64,000 nucleotides of DNA from Verrucomicrobiota bacterium. Lineage in GTDB: Bacteria; Verrucomicrobiota; Verrucomicrobiia; Limisphaerales; JACDHS01. The DNA lies in assembly GCA_013820875.1 (NCBI GenBank), contig JACDHS010000004.1, forward strand, positions 1 to 64,000, written 5' to 3'. Under the pieces are notes generated by a model. The model was given only the letters and a program-made list of their open reading frames with translations. It was not told the DNA's origin and did not search any database. Shown here one piece after another: positions 1 through 8,991 of this stretch. Each line of letters begins with the position of its first letter. Position 1 is the first letter of the stretch. A program made the position numbers and the translations under genes.

Positions 1-97
1 GCTAATGACCGCTAATAAGAGAGGGATTGCGAGAAAGACCGCTTGAAAGTCGAACCACCTGTTGAGTGAAGTCTTTGTTTCGCATAACCACTTCTCC

Positions 98-129
98 ATT
101 AGCGACTATCAGCGAAGATTAGCGGTTAA
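98..129. repeat. short dispersed AGCGAAGATTAGCGGTTAA motif
   Basis: A stretch reading ATTAGCGACTATCAGCGAAG followed by ATTAGCGGTTAA. A close relative occurs inverted at 63477-63498 and a partial one at 23741-23762, and the first 20 bases of the window carry GCTAAT and CCGCTAAT fragments. All copies lie between genes. It looks like a short dispersed intergenic repeat of unknown function. Nothing else is visible in bases 1-189. Confidence 0.5.
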
Positions 130-189
130 ACTGCCGTTTTTAGGTTAATAGATGGTGGGTTTAAGCGTGGCTCGCACACCGGTCAAAAA

Positions 190-268
190 CTTCATTCGGG
201 CAAATTGTCGAAAAATAAGGGTTTTTCCGCTTTGGGTCGCCCTGAACGTGGACAACACAGTGTGTTGG
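190..268 (-). repeat. single-unit relic of the 42-bp repeat element (array A)
   Basis: About 80 bases match, in inverted orientation, the right end of the tandem array at 20745-21206. The match includes the CTTCATTCGGGC edge, an AAAAATAAGGG tract, a GGTCGCC box and one repeat core (GTGGACAACACAGTGTG). Identity by eye is around 85-90 percent over the block. Here there is one core unit, against ten in the other copy. This shows that the edge plus core moves or is copied as an element. No open frame in it looks like a gene. Confidence 0.7.
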
Positions 269-337
269 CCTCTCTGAAAGTCTTGAAATCGCTGTATAAC
301 CGTTGGACTCACAGATTTTTTGCCCTGTAGAAAAGAG

Positions 338-360
338 AAAGCCGCCAAATGGCGGCTTTT
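338..360 (-). terminator. intrinsic terminator of the YlbF-like gene
   Basis: A perfect 9-bp stem (AAAGCCGCC / GGCGGCTTT) with an ATTT loop. Read on the minus strand it is followed by a T-rich run. It lies 31 bases past the stop of the minus-strand gene at 391-801. Confidence 0.75.
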
Positions 361-390
361 CGTGAAAACTTAAATAGAAGCTAAAAGCGA

Positions 391-801
391 TTAGTGGCAA
401 CCACAACCAGCGCCACAGGAACCTGCGTCAAAATCGTCCTTTTTGGGGACGCGACCGAGTTCAAAGGTCTTGCCGACGTATGAACCAACGGTTTCCTGGA
501 TCTTATGCACTTCATGCTGCGCATCGAGGAAGCTGCGGATCACTGGGTTCGCGAGGACGAGATCGCGTTCTTTTTCGAAATCAGCGACTTCAGCCGGGGA
601 GAGAGTCACGCCCTCGTGTTGCTTGTGATGCAGAAATTCGCCTTTTTCGTTTAAGGCATCGAATTGCGCCTTGGCGCTTTCGTTGCTCGTGAATTGATCA
701 ATGCGGCTCTGAATGCTTTGAAACTCGGGTTGCTTCAAAATGGTTTCGCAGAGTTCTTTGGTTTTCTGGACGATCACGCCTTCTTCGAGATTTGTTTCCA
801 T
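391..801 (-). CDS. YlbF/YmcA (Com_YlbF) family protein with Cys-rich tail
   Basis: 136 aa, almost entirely helical by composition, resembling the YlbF/YmcA family. In Bacillus these proteins form a complex that affects RNA processing and development; that role is known for the family, not shown here. The C-terminus ends in a CGAGCGCH motif with three Cys and a His, a plausible metal or Fe-S site. The ATG at 801 is chosen because the family alignment starts there; a TTG at 852 would add 17 residues without a good ribosome site. It is monocistronic, with a clear terminator downstream. Confidence 0.7.
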   Translation of the reverse strand: METNLEEGVIVQKTKELCETILKQPEFQSIQSRIDQFTSNESAKAQFDALNEKGEFLHHKQHEGVTLSPAEVADFEKERDLVLANPVIRSFLDAQHEVHKIQETVGSYVGKTFELGRVPKKDDFDAGSCGAGCGCH

Positions 802-852
802 ATTTTTCTTGTTTGCGACGCCAAATAGAACACAGGTTTTCGGCAAGTTCAA

Positions 853-1016
853 ATCCTTCGCAGTTTAATTTTGGTGCGGAACTGCTCCCGCCTTAGACAC
901 TAGCGAATGTATCAGGGAAACACTGCACAACCTTTCAGTGCCCACCCGATATTCTCATTATGCGCTGGTTTTGAGAGGCTTAGCTCAACCGCGACTCACC
1001 AGAAGGTCGCATTTTT
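853..1016. other. divergent intergenic region before the receptor operon
   Basis: 164 bases between the divergent YlbF-like and TonB-receptor genes, so promoters for both should lie here. A small hairpin (CACTG / CAGTG, about 926-943) is visible. I looked for a cobalamin-riboswitch-like box because a TonB receptor follows and did not find one. No confident -35/-10 pair was recognised. Confidence 0.3.
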
Positions 1017-2981
1017 ATGAATACTGCCCGCTTTTATTGCGACCGTCGTTCGCCGCGTATTACGGCGTTTTCCCTGCTTTTATCCATGCTGCTCGTGCCC
1101 GCGGCAACGTCTCATGGGCAGATCGGAACCAATCAACAAATCCAGGCCGAACTCAAAAAACTGAGCCTGGAGGAATTAATGCAAGTTGAAGTGTCTTCAG
1201 TTTCCCGGCGACCGGAAGCACTGAACGAAGTTCCTTCCGCAATTCAGGTGATTACGGGTTCAGAGATTCGCCGTTCTGGAGCACGCAGCATTCCTGAAGC
1301 GTTGCGGATCGCCTCCAACCTTCACGTGGCGCAGGTGGATTCACGTCAGTGGGCCATCAGTGCGCGCGGGTTCAACGCCAGTGTCGCGAACAAATTGCTC
1401 GTGATGATTGATGGGCGCAGCGTTTACACGCCGCTGTTCTCCGGCGTTTTCTGGGATGTGCAGGATACGTTGTTGGAAGACATCGATCGAATTGAAGTTG
1501 TCAGCGGTCCGGGGGCGACTTTATGGGGAGCGAACGCAGTCAATGGCGTCATTAATATTGTCACCAAGAGCGCCAAAGATCCAAGCGCCCAGGGAACACT
1601 TCTCACTGCGGGCGGCGGCACTGAAGAGCGTGGGCTGGCGGGCATTCGTCACGGCGGAAAGCTGGCGGAGAATGTTTACTACCGTGTTTATGGGAAATAT
1701 TTTAACCGCGACAGCGCTGTTCGCGCGAATGGGACCGACAACAAGGATGATTGGCAGTTCGGCCAAGGGGGTTTCCGCATTGATTGGGATGCAACAACGG
1801 AAAGCCTGCTGACATTTCAAGGCGACTTGTACGGAGGCGACATCAACCAGGCTATCAATGACAACATCACGGTAGGCGGCGGCAACTTCTTGAGCCGCTG
1901 GAACCGCACCATTTCCGAAGATTCTGATCTGCAAGTGCAGTTTTACTATGACCGAACCTACCGCCGGATACCGGGGACGTTCGCAGAGGATCTTGATACT
2001 TATGACCTCGATTTTCAGCATCGCTTCCACTGGATGGAGCGAAATGAAATTGTGTGGGGTCTGGGTTATCGTTTGATTGTGGATGATGTTGATAACATCG
2101 CCCTGGCTTTTCTGCCGGAGGAATTGACGCGACACGTTTTCAGCGCATTTGTGCAGGATAAAATTGAGATTGTGGAAGATAAACTGTTCTTCACGCTCGG
2201 CACCAAAATCGAACACAACGATTACACAGGTGTAGAGATTCAACCCAGCGCGCGTGCCGCATGGCTGCCATTGACCAACCAGACGGTTTGGGCGGCTGTC
2301 TCACGCGCCGTGCGCACGCCGTCACGGATTGACCGGCATCTTTTTGCACCGTCCCAACCTCCATTCCTGATTGCGGGCGGACCAGGTTTTGATTCGGAAG
2401 AAGTCATCGCCTACGAAGTGGGTTACAGGTTTCAACCAATGCAACGATTGTCTGTTTCCATCGCAACGTTTTTCAATGAGTACGACCGTTTGCGCAGCGT
2501 CACACCGGGTCCACCGTTGATGATTGAAAACGGACTCGAAGGGGAGACTTACGGTGTGGAACTGGATGCTACTTACAGGGTAACCGAAGCATGGCGGCTG
2601 CGATTTGGATATACGTTTCTAAAAGAAGATATTCGGGTGAAACCCGGGTTCGTGGATGTCAATTTAGGGCGCGCTGAAACATCTGATCCGCGGCATCAGT
2701 TTTCGATTCGTTCGTTGCTCGATTTGCCAAAAAACTTCGAATTGGATTTGGCAGCCCGTTACGTGGATCGGCTTCATAATATTTCAGGAGGACAGATTGG
2801 CACCGTGCCGGGTTATGCTGAACTGGACGCCCGGCTGGGCTGGCGGCCAAGGAAAGACCTGGAGTTCTCCATAGTCGGACAGAACCTTCTCCATGACCGG
2901 CATCCGGAATTTGGTTTTTCCCGGCCCACGCGACCGGAAATTGAACGTAGTGTTTACGGAAAGGTGACATGGCGTTTCTAA
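1017..2981 (+). CDS. TonB-dependent outer-membrane receptor
   Basis: 654 aa outer-membrane receptor that would take up a ligand using TonB energy. The N-terminus is a signal peptide ending near residue 35 (SHGQ). A plug domain follows at about 50-175, with the typical RIEVVSGPGATLWGANAVNG segment and VINIVTK. The rest is beta-barrel-like, and the last residues (KVTWRF) end in Phe as in barrel proteins. It has no long N-terminal signalling extension. The short LEELMQVEV region after the signal peptide is typical of receptors found beside YfiR-like proteins. Its stop overlaps the next gene by 13 bases, so it is co-transcribed with the sensor genes. The ligand is unknown. Confidence 0.9.
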   Translation: MNTARFYCDRRSPRITAFSLLLSMLLVPAATSHGQIGTNQQIQAELKKLSLEELMQVEVSSVSRRPEALNEVPSAIQVITGSEIRRSGARSIPEALRIASNLHVAQVDSRQWAISARGFNASVANKLLVMIDGRSVYTPLFSGVFWDVQDTLLEDIDRIEVVSGPGATLWGANAVNGVINIVTKSAKDPSAQGTLLTAGGGTEERGLAGIRHGGKLAENVYYRVYGKYFNRDSAVRANGTDNKDDWQFGQGGFRIDWDATTESLLTFQGDLYGGDINQAINDNITVGGGNFLSRWNRTISEDSDLQVQFYYDRTYRRIPGTFAEDLDTYDLDFQHRFHWMERNEIVWGLGYRLIVDDVDNIALAFLPEELTRHVFSAFVQDKIEIVEDKLFFTLGTKIEHNDYTGVEIQPSARAAWLPLTNQTVWAAVSRAVRTPSRIDRHLFAPSQPPFLIAGGPGFDSEEVIAYEVGYRFQPMQRLSVSIATFFNEYDRLRSVTPGPPLMIENGLEGETYGVELDATYRVTEAWRLRFGYTFLKEDIRVKPGFVDVNLGRAETSDPRHQFSIRSLLDLPKNFELDLAARYVDRLHNISGGQIGTVPGYAELDARLGWRPRKDLEFSIVGQNLLHDRHPEFGFSRPTRPEIERSVYGKVTWRF

Positions 2982-3589
2982 CCACACGCCCGACATCGAC
3001 CGGAGCGTCGAAGCAAGTCCAGCCTGCGTCGCCGGACAGGCGCCGTTTTCTCCGAGGTCTCTTTGCCTTTTCGATACTTTACGCAGCAGCACCTGGCCAA
3101 CTCCAGGCGCAGGATCCTTCCTATCGGATCAAGGCGGTGTTTCTTTATAATTTTGCCCAGTTCGTTACCTGGCCGGAAAGCGCTTTCGCAGGGCCGGAGT
3201 CGCCGTTTGTGATTGGTGTGCTGGGCAGAGATCCGTTTGGCCGTATATTAGATGATACCGTGCGCAATGAAGTCGTTAATCGGCGCAAGCTAGAGGTCCG
3301 CCGCTACCGATCGGTCGGAGAAGTGCGGGAGTGCCAAATTTTGTTTATCAGCCCCTCGGAACAAGCCCAAATGCTGCGCGTGCTGAATGCGTTGGAGGAA
3401 AAGCCGATTTTGACCGTGGCAGAAACGGAATTCTTTACTCGCAATGGCGGCATGATCCGGTTCGTTACAGAACAGAATAAAATCCGCTTTCGCATTAACT
3501 CCGAAGCTGCCGAGCGAGCAGGGCTCACGATCAGTTCCAAACTCCTGCGTTTGGCCGAGATTGTCAGAACCGAAAGGAGCCGCCGATGA
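2969..3589 (+). CDS. YfiR/DUF4154 family periplasmic protein
   Basis: 206 aa. The YfiR-like domain covers residues about 50-200 (KAVFLYNFAQFVTWPE near its start, GGMIRFV and INSEAAERAGLTISSKLL near its end). In Pseudomonas, YfiR is a periplasmic repressor of a diguanylate cyclase; here the partner is more likely the downstream kinase, as inferred from the overlap. The N-terminus carries DRRRFLRG before a hydrophobic stretch, resembling a Tat signal with a non-standard first position. It overlaps the receptor stop, and its own stop shares ATGA with the kinase start. Confidence 0.8.
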   Translation: MAFLTTRPTSTGASKQVQPASPDRRRFLRGLFAFSILYAAAPGQLQAQDPSYRIKAVFLYNFAQFVTWPESAFAGPESPFVIGVLGRDPFGRILDDTVRNEVVNRRKLEVRRYRSVGEVRECQILFISPSEQAQMLRVLNALEEKPILTVAETEFFTRNGGMIRFVTEQNKIRFRINSEAAERAGLTISSKLLRLAEIVRTERSRR

Positions 3590-5436
3590 GATTCGAAGAT
3601 CTTCCGATCCGACGGAAGTTAATCTCGATCATCATGGCAATTAGCGGGGTGGTGCTGGGTCTGACGTGCGTGTCGTTTGTAGCTTACGAACTGGTGACCT
3701 TTCGGCAGACGATGAAAGACAATCTTGCCACCCTCGCGGAGGTGGTCGCCCGCAACAGCACTGGAGCACTGGCTTTTCAAAACAAGGAGGATGCGGAGGA
3801 GGTTCTTTCCGCACTGGCCGCTGAAAGCCATGTCATGGTTGCCGCCCTTTACGACAAGGATGGCAATCTGTTTGCCTCCTATTTCAAGCGGGGCCACAAA
3901 GAAGATCTTCCCGCAAAGCCGCGGCGCATCGGCATCTTTTCAGACAGTGAGTCCATGATTCTGTTTCAACCGGTGCGCGCGGAAACGGAATTGGGCTTCC
4001 TTTACATGAAGTTGGACCTGAAAGCATTTTACGACCGGCTGAAGCTTTATGCCCTGATGGTGCTTATCATTGTGCTGATTTCCCTGTCTGTGGCTTTCGG
4101 CCTGTCCAATGCCTTGCAGCGCCGCATCTCGAATCCTCTTTCGGAACTGGCTGATTCAGCCCGCAAGGTTTCCGAACTGAAAAGCTACGGTGTGCGCGCC
4201 AAAAAATATGGCCGGGATGAACTGGGGCAATTGACCGATGCCTTCAACGAGATGCTTGAGCAGATCCAACAGCGTGACGCTGCCCTGTCTGAAAAGGAAG
4301 AACGTTTGCGCCTGGCTCTTGACGCCTCGCAGACCGGCATCTGGGATCGGAACCTCGTCACAGGCAGGGAAACCTGGGACTCGCACACGGAACGAATTTT
4401 CGGTTTGAAGCCGGGCGAATTCGATGGCACGCCCCAAATGGTTGAATCACTCATTCACTCCGAAGATCGCCCCACTCTCAACCGAACTCTCAAGGACGCA
4501 CTGGAAACGCGCGGGGATTTCGTGATCGAATTTCGTGTCATCTGGCCGGATGGTTCCATTCGCCACGTTGCAGCCCGGGGCAAAGCGATTTACAATAATC
4601 AAGGCGTGCCACAGCGCATTACCGGTGTCGCCCTGGATGTTACCACACGCAAAAATGCTGAGATGGCTTTGCGCGAAAGTGAAGAAAAATACAGAAAGCT
4701 GAGCGCCGAACTGGATGAACGAGTGAAAGCTCGCACGGCTGAATTGGAACTCACCAATAACGAACTGGAAGCGTTCACTTATTCCGTCTCCCACGATCTG
4801 CGGGCGCCACTTCGACATATGGCCGCCTACTCGCAACTTCTCCTGGAGGATCACGGCAAAAAACTCGATTCGGAAGCGGTTCGTTTCCTTTCCCGCATCC
4901 GCACAAGTGCGCGTAATATGGGCTATCTCGTGGATGACCTGCTGAACCTCGCACGCATCGGCCGACAGGATTTGAAACGGGAACCGACCTCCTTGAATAA
5001 GCTCGTGGATGAGGCTCTCACCACCCTCAAGCCGGAGACGGAACAAAGGCAAATCGAGTGGAAGATTGCCCGGTTGCCTATCGCCAGGTGCGACCCTGGC
5101 CTGATGAAGCAGGTGTTTGTTAATATCCTTTCCAATGCGGTGAAGTACTCACGCCCAAGAGAAACGGCGGTCATTGAAGTGGGACAAACGCAGATCGACA
5201 ACGAGACTGTGATTTTTATCCGCGACAACGGTGTCGGTTTCAATATGGAGTATTCAAACAAGTTGTTTGGCGTGTTTGAACGGTTGCATCGGCAGGATGA
5301 GTTTGAGGGCACTGGTGTCGGGTTGGCAACTGTGGCTCGCATCGTTGGAAAGCACAACGGACGCATCTGGGCCGAGGCCGAGGAGAACAAAGGGGCCACG
5401 TTTTATTTTACAATCGCCGGAATTAAGAAAGGTTAA
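3586..5436 (+). CDS. membrane sensor histidine kinase (HAMP-PAS-HisKA-HATPase)
   Basis: 616 aa inner-membrane kinase. Membrane segments at about residues 13-34 and 146-170 enclose a periplasmic sensor region of the CHASE8-like type. These are followed by HAMP (about 172-225), a short coiled segment, PAS (about 236-360), HisKA with the phospho-acceptor His403 in SHDLRAPLRH, and a HATPase domain with N-box (NILSNAVKYS), DNGVGFN and GTGVGLATV motifs. There is no receiver domain; the next gene supplies it. Its start is ATGA-coupled to the YfiR-like gene, suggesting that the periplasmic protein gates this kinase. Confidence 0.9.
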   Translation: MRFEDLPIRRKLISIIMAISGVVLGLTCVSFVAYELVTFRQTMKDNLATLAEVVARNSTGALAFQNKEDAEEVLSALAAESHVMVAALYDKDGNLFASYFKRGHKEDLPAKPRRIGIFSDSESMILFQPVRAETELGFLYMKLDLKAFYDRLKLYALMVLIIVLISLSVAFGLSNALQRRISNPLSELADSARKVSELKSYGVRAKKYGRDELGQLTDAFNEMLEQIQQRDAALSEKEERLRLALDASQTGIWDRNLVTGRETWDSHTERIFGLKPGEFDGTPQMVESLIHSEDRPTLNRTLKDALETRGDFVIEFRVIWPDGSIRHVAARGKAIYNNQGVPQRITGVALDVTTRKNAEMALRESEEKYRKLSAELDERVKARTAELELTNNELEAFTYSVSHDLRAPLRHMAAYSQLLLEDHGKKLDSEAVRFLSRIRTSARNMGYLVDDLLNLARIGRQDLKREPTSLNKLVDEALTTLKPETEQRQIEWKIARLPIARCDPGLMKQVFVNILSNAVKYSRPRETAVIEVGQTQIDNETVIFIRDNGVGFNMEYSNKLFGVFERLHRQDEFEGTGVGLATVARIVGKHNGRIWAEAEENKGATFYFTIAGIKKG

Positions 5437-5440
5437 AATT

Positions 5441-5878
5441 ATGAGTCATGAAGCCATTGATATTCTGCTGGTAGAAGACAATCCTGATGACGTGGAACTG
5501 GCCTTGCTCGCATTGCGCCGCAACAATCTGGCCAACCAGATCCACATCGCCAGGGATGGCGCCGAAGCGCTCGACTTCCTGTTCTGTCGCGGAGCGTTCA
5601 GCAGTCGCGCCCCCGATCGTCCGCCAAGGGTTGTCTTATTGGATCTTAAACTTCCAAAGATTGACGGCATGGAAGTCCTCCGAGCCATCAAAGCCGATCC
5701 GCGCACCCAAACCGTTCCAGTGGTCGTAATGACTTCGTCGCGGGAACAACGTGATATGGTGGAAGGTTACAAACTGGGCGTAAACAGCTATATCCAAAAG
5801 CCGATTGATTTCACGCAGTTCCGGGACATTGTCAAAAATCTGGGTTTCTATTGGCTGGTTATCAACCAGGTGCCGTGA
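5441..5878 (+). CDS. single-domain response regulator (Rcp1-like)
   Basis: 145 aa receiver with no output domain. The phosphorylation site is Asp68 in LLDLKLP, with acidic residues Glu12 and Asp13, Thr98 of VMTSS, and Lys120 in QKP. Single-domain regulators of this type usually pass phosphate to another protein or act by binding. The ATG at 5441 is used because the receiver fold starts at once after it (ILLVEDNPDD); AAGAAAGG lies upstream. It is the last gene of the operon, 4 bases after the kinase stop. Confidence 0.88.
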   Translation: MSHEAIDILLVEDNPDDVELALLALRRNNLANQIHIARDGAEALDFLFCRGAFSSRAPDRPPRVVLLDLKLPKIDGMEVLRAIKADPRTQTVPVVVMTSSREQRDMVEGYKLGVNSYIQKPIDFTQFRDIVKNLGFYWLVINQVP

Positions 5879-5882
5879 CGCC

Positions 5883-5932
5883 GTATTCAGTATTCAATAT
5901 TCAGTGTTCGGTATTCAGATTCCGATATTCAA
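5883..5932. repeat. degenerate TATTCAG direct repeats between convergent genes
   Basis: Six or so imperfect copies of a TATTCAG/TATTCAA heptamer fill the 36-bp gap between the response regulator and nuoN, which converge here. They extend into the last codons of nuoN. No hairpin terminator was seen in the gap. Confidence 0.5.
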
Positions 5933-7402
5933 CACTTTGACGGCGGCTTTGGTGAGCTGAATGGCTGGTTCAGGATTCACGCCGAGGTAAAGCATCCCCG
6001 CCATACAAACACCCAGGGACAAACGGGTAGGAATGGAAATGGCGATGGGTGAAAGATCGTTCGGATCCCTGGACCAATAGATCGCCCGGATCACACCGAA
6101 ATAATAATAGAGCGACATCACCACACCGGCGATTGCGACTCCAACGAGCACATAATACGCAGTGTTGCTTGCGCCTTGTTCGACTACAGCTTTCAACAAG
6201 AGAAACTTTCCGAAGAATCCAGCCAGAGGTGGTATGCCAGCCAGCGAAACCATGGCCAGAGTCAATGCGGCAGCTAGAAACGGCGACCGCCGCCCCAGGC
6301 CCGCGAGCACAGTAATATCATCGGAGTCCTGTTGCCGAGTGACCAACACGATCACGGTGAAAGCAGCGATTACGGTGAACAAATAACCTGCCAGGTAATA
6401 AAGCACGGCTGAGGAACCTGTCCTGGTAAGGGCCGCGAAACCGAGTAACAGGTAGCCGGCGTTTGCAATGCTGGAATAACCCATCAGACGTTTGAGGTTG
6501 CGTTGGGGAATCGCGCACAGATTGCCGTAGAGAATGGTAATCGCGGCAATGCCGATCAACAGGTTCGTCCATTCCAACGCCACTTGCGGCACGGCAATAA
6601 ACAAAACCCGGAGCAACAGAACAATTCCCGCGGCTTTCGAACCCACCGCCAGAAAGGCAGTCGCTGGCGCGGGTGAACCCTGGTAAACATCCGGAGCCCA
6701 GACCTGCATGGGAAATGCCGCAAGCTTGAAAGCCAACCCGACGAAGATAAAAAATAATCCCGCGAGGAAGAGTGGTTGCGTGCCCAATACTGGATTCGTG
6801 CTCAGCAAACTATGGAGTTCAGAAAAGTTGGTGGTCCCGCTGATCCCAAAAACAAAGGCCAGCCCAAAAACAAAAAACGCAGTCGAAACAGCGCCAAGAA
6901 TCAAATACTTGATACCAGCTTCAAGTGAGCTGATGCGATTGCGTTGAAAGCTGTTCAGGATGTAAAAAGTGATCGTGATCAGTTCGAGCGCGACAAACAC
7001 GAGCACGAAATCATTGGCCGAAGAAGCGAACAGCATTCCAGCCAGAGCCATCAGGATAAGGGAGTAAAACTCCGCAATGCCGGTCTTGATGCGATCCGCA
7101 AATTCCGCAGCCATGATGATAACGAAGAGCGCCGCCAGAATAAAAAACTGTTTAAAGAAGGTTGCCAGGCCGTCCACCACGAACATTTTTCCGAAAGCGT
7201 AATCCGCCAATATCTCGGTTCCTCCAGAGGGAAACAGCTCTTTACGCGCAAAAATGCTGAAGATGAAAATGAGGAGCAAACCTGCGGCAGCAGCGTAACC
7301 GAGCTTGCGCTTGTGTTGTGCCGGGGTCCACAAATCACCGAGCAAAACGCCCAAAGCGAGAATCACAACCGCAATTTCCAAACTGATAAGCGAAAAGTTC
7401 AT
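5915..7402 (-). CDS. nuoN: NADH-quinone oxidoreductase subunit N
   Basis: 495 aa polytopic membrane protein of the Mrp-antiporter-like family, one of three proton-pumping subunits of complex I. The hydrophobic pattern predicts about 14 helices. The conserved FVFVALELITITFYIL (pump Glu) and the AFPMQVWAPDVYQGSP region with its following Lys are visible. It is the last gene of the operon, 2 bases after nuoM. Confidence 0.95.
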   Translation of the reverse strand: MNFSLISLEIAVVILALGVLLGDLWTPAQHKRKLGYAAAAGLLLIFIFSIFARKELFPSGGTEILADYAFGKMFVVDGLATFFKQFFILAALFVIIMAAEFADRIKTGIAEFYSLILMALAGMLFASSANDFVLVFVALELITITFYILNSFQRNRISSLEAGIKYLILGAVSTAFFVFGLAFVFGISGTTNFSELHSLLSTNPVLGTQPLFLAGLFFIFVGLAFKLAAFPMQVWAPDVYQGSPAPATAFLAVGSKAAGIVLLLRVLFIAVPQVALEWTNLLIGIAAITILYGNLCAIPQRNLKRLMGYSSIANAGYLLLGFAALTRTGSSAVLYYLAGYLFTVIAAFTVIVLVTRQQDSDDITVLAGLGRRSPFLAAALTLAMVSLAGIPPLAGFFGKFLLLKAVVEQGASNTAYYVLVGVAIAGVVMSLYYYFGVIRAIYWSRDPNDLSPIAISIPTRLSLGVCMAGMLYLGVNPEPAIQLTKAAVKVLNIGI

Positions 7403-7404
7403 TG

Positions 7405-8991
7405 TCAGGGTTTCTCAACGGCAACTTGCGCAGTGGCGCTTTCCTGGATTGGTTTGCCGAAGGCAGTATCCAAGAGGACATCCACGCTGGGCTTAATTTT
7501 GTCAGTCAATAACCGGGGAGCAAAACCGAACAACAACAGGGCGCCCACCAACAGGACATAAGGCAGCTTGGGCCACCACGCAAAACCATGAATGGATCGA
7601 CTACCCGCATCTTTTACATTGGCGAATTCAGCGGACACTGGTCCGTGCAGAATGTTGCGAACCGCGCGCAGCATATAAAGGGCGCCGATTACGAGGGCGC
7701 CCCAGACGGCTGCAACCACAATCCAATTGATTGCCGCGCCGGACGTGTGAAATGCCCCCTTCCAGGAACCAAATAGCACCATCATTTCACCGGCAAAATT
7801 TGCGAACCCAGGGAGACCGCATCCAGCCATTGCCGCCATAACGAGCGTTGCGCCCACAAATGGCATCGGACGAAGCAAGCCGCTCATTTTGTTCATGTCG
7901 AGCGTGTTGGTTTGCTCGCGGATATAACCACTCAGAGCAAAGCTTAAGGCGGCAAGAAAACCGTGCGCCACCATCACCACGACAGTGCCGGTGATGCCGA
8001 TCAGACTCAAACTGGCAATGCCAAGGAAACAAAAGCCCATGTGCGCAACACTGGAATTTCCAATTAGCATGTTCAAATCGCGCTGGCGCATCGCCACCCA
8101 ACCGACGTAAACAATGTTACCGAGACACAGGACCGCGATGATATGCAACCAGCTCTGGGCAGCTTCGGGCATGAGCGGCAAGGCAATCCGGATCAAACCA
8201 TAGAGACCAAATTTCTTTAAGACACCTGCATGAAGCATTGCGGTGGCTGTCGGCGCTGAACCGTACCCCAATGGCGCCCATGTGTGGAACGGCCAGAGCG
8301 ACACAAGAATTCCAAACCCGAACAAGAGCAGCGGGAAGATGAGATTTTGCGCATTCACGTTCATCGGGTTCTTGCTGAAGTAATTGGTGAGTTCAGCAAT
8401 GTTGAACGTGCGACTGTCTGGTGGCAGTTGAAGGTAAAGCGCGATCAAGCCAACAAGCGCCAAAAGCGCGCCAAGGCTCAGGTAAATGGTAATCTGGAAC
8501 GTGGCGTAATTCTTGTTCTCTCCGCGCCCCCACAATCCAATCATGATGAACGTCGGCACGAGCGCGAGTTCGTGGAAAAAGTAAAAGAAGAACAAATCGT
8601 AAGACGCAAAAGCACCCAGGATTCCGCCAGTCATCACCAGCAGCAGAACGTAAAATTCTTTTTCGTACTTATTGATTTCCCGCGAAACTGCCGCTGCCGC
8701 AAAGGCAACAATGGCTCCCATCAAGATCAAGCCGACGTTCAACCCATCAACGGCAACATGATAGTTGATTCCAAGAGAACCGATCCATTCGACTTTATGC
8801 TGCAACTGCCGGCCGGGGAAGCCAGTGGTAAAATCGAAGAAAAACATTTTCAGCGCGAACAATGCTGAAATCGCGGTTGCCAGTAGCGCCAAATTCCGAA
8901 TTACGAAACGGAAATTGCGGGGAATGAACAACAGAATCAGCGCCGCAAGAAGCGGGCAGCAGATAATGTAAGTTAAAATATATTTCGTCAT
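7405..8991 (-). CDS. nuoM: NADH-quinone oxidoreductase subunit M
   Basis: 528 aa antiporter-like proton-pumping subunit. Landmarks are FFFYFFHELALVPTFIMIG (TM5 Glu) and the FHTWAPLGYGSAPTATAMLHAG segment. The frame stays open far upstream, but the true start is the ATG at 8991, which overlaps the nuoL stop as ATGA. The extra 51 residues would lie inside nuoL and are not membrane-like. Confidence 0.95.
   Translation of the reverse strand: MTKYILTYIICCPLLAALILLFIPRNFRFVIRNLALLATAISALFALKMFFFDFTTGFPGRQLQHKVEWIGSLGINYHVAVDGLNVGLILMGAIVAFAAAAVSREINKYEKEFYVLLLVMTGGILGAFASYDLFFFYFFHELALVPTFIMIGLWGRGENKNYATFQITIYLSLGALLALVGLIALYLQLPPDSRTFNIAELTNYFSKNPMNVNAQNLIFPLLLFGFGILVSLWPFHTWAPLGYGSAPTATAMLHAGVLKKFGLYGLIRIALPLMPEAAQSWLHIIAVLCLGNIVYVGWVAMRQRDLNMLIGNSSVAHMGFCFLGIASLSLIGITGTVVVMVAHGFLAALSFALSGYIREQTNTLDMNKMSGLLRPMPFVGATLVMAAMAGCGLPGFANFAGEMMVLFGSWKGAFHTSGAAINWIVVAAVWGALVIGALYMLRAVRNILHGPVSAEFANVKDAGSRSIHGFAWWPKLPYVLLVGALLLFGFAPRLLTDKIKPSVDVLLDTAFGKPIQESATAQVAVEKP

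Noticed and set aside
853-1016. Cobalamin riboswitch before the TonB receptor
   Set aside because: I looked for the conserved B12 box and did not find it; the region is only 164 bases.
1521-2243. 240-aa open frame antisense to the TonB receptor
   Set aside because: Shadow of the receptor gene: no family match, no start signal, while the plus strand has clear receptor motifs throughout.
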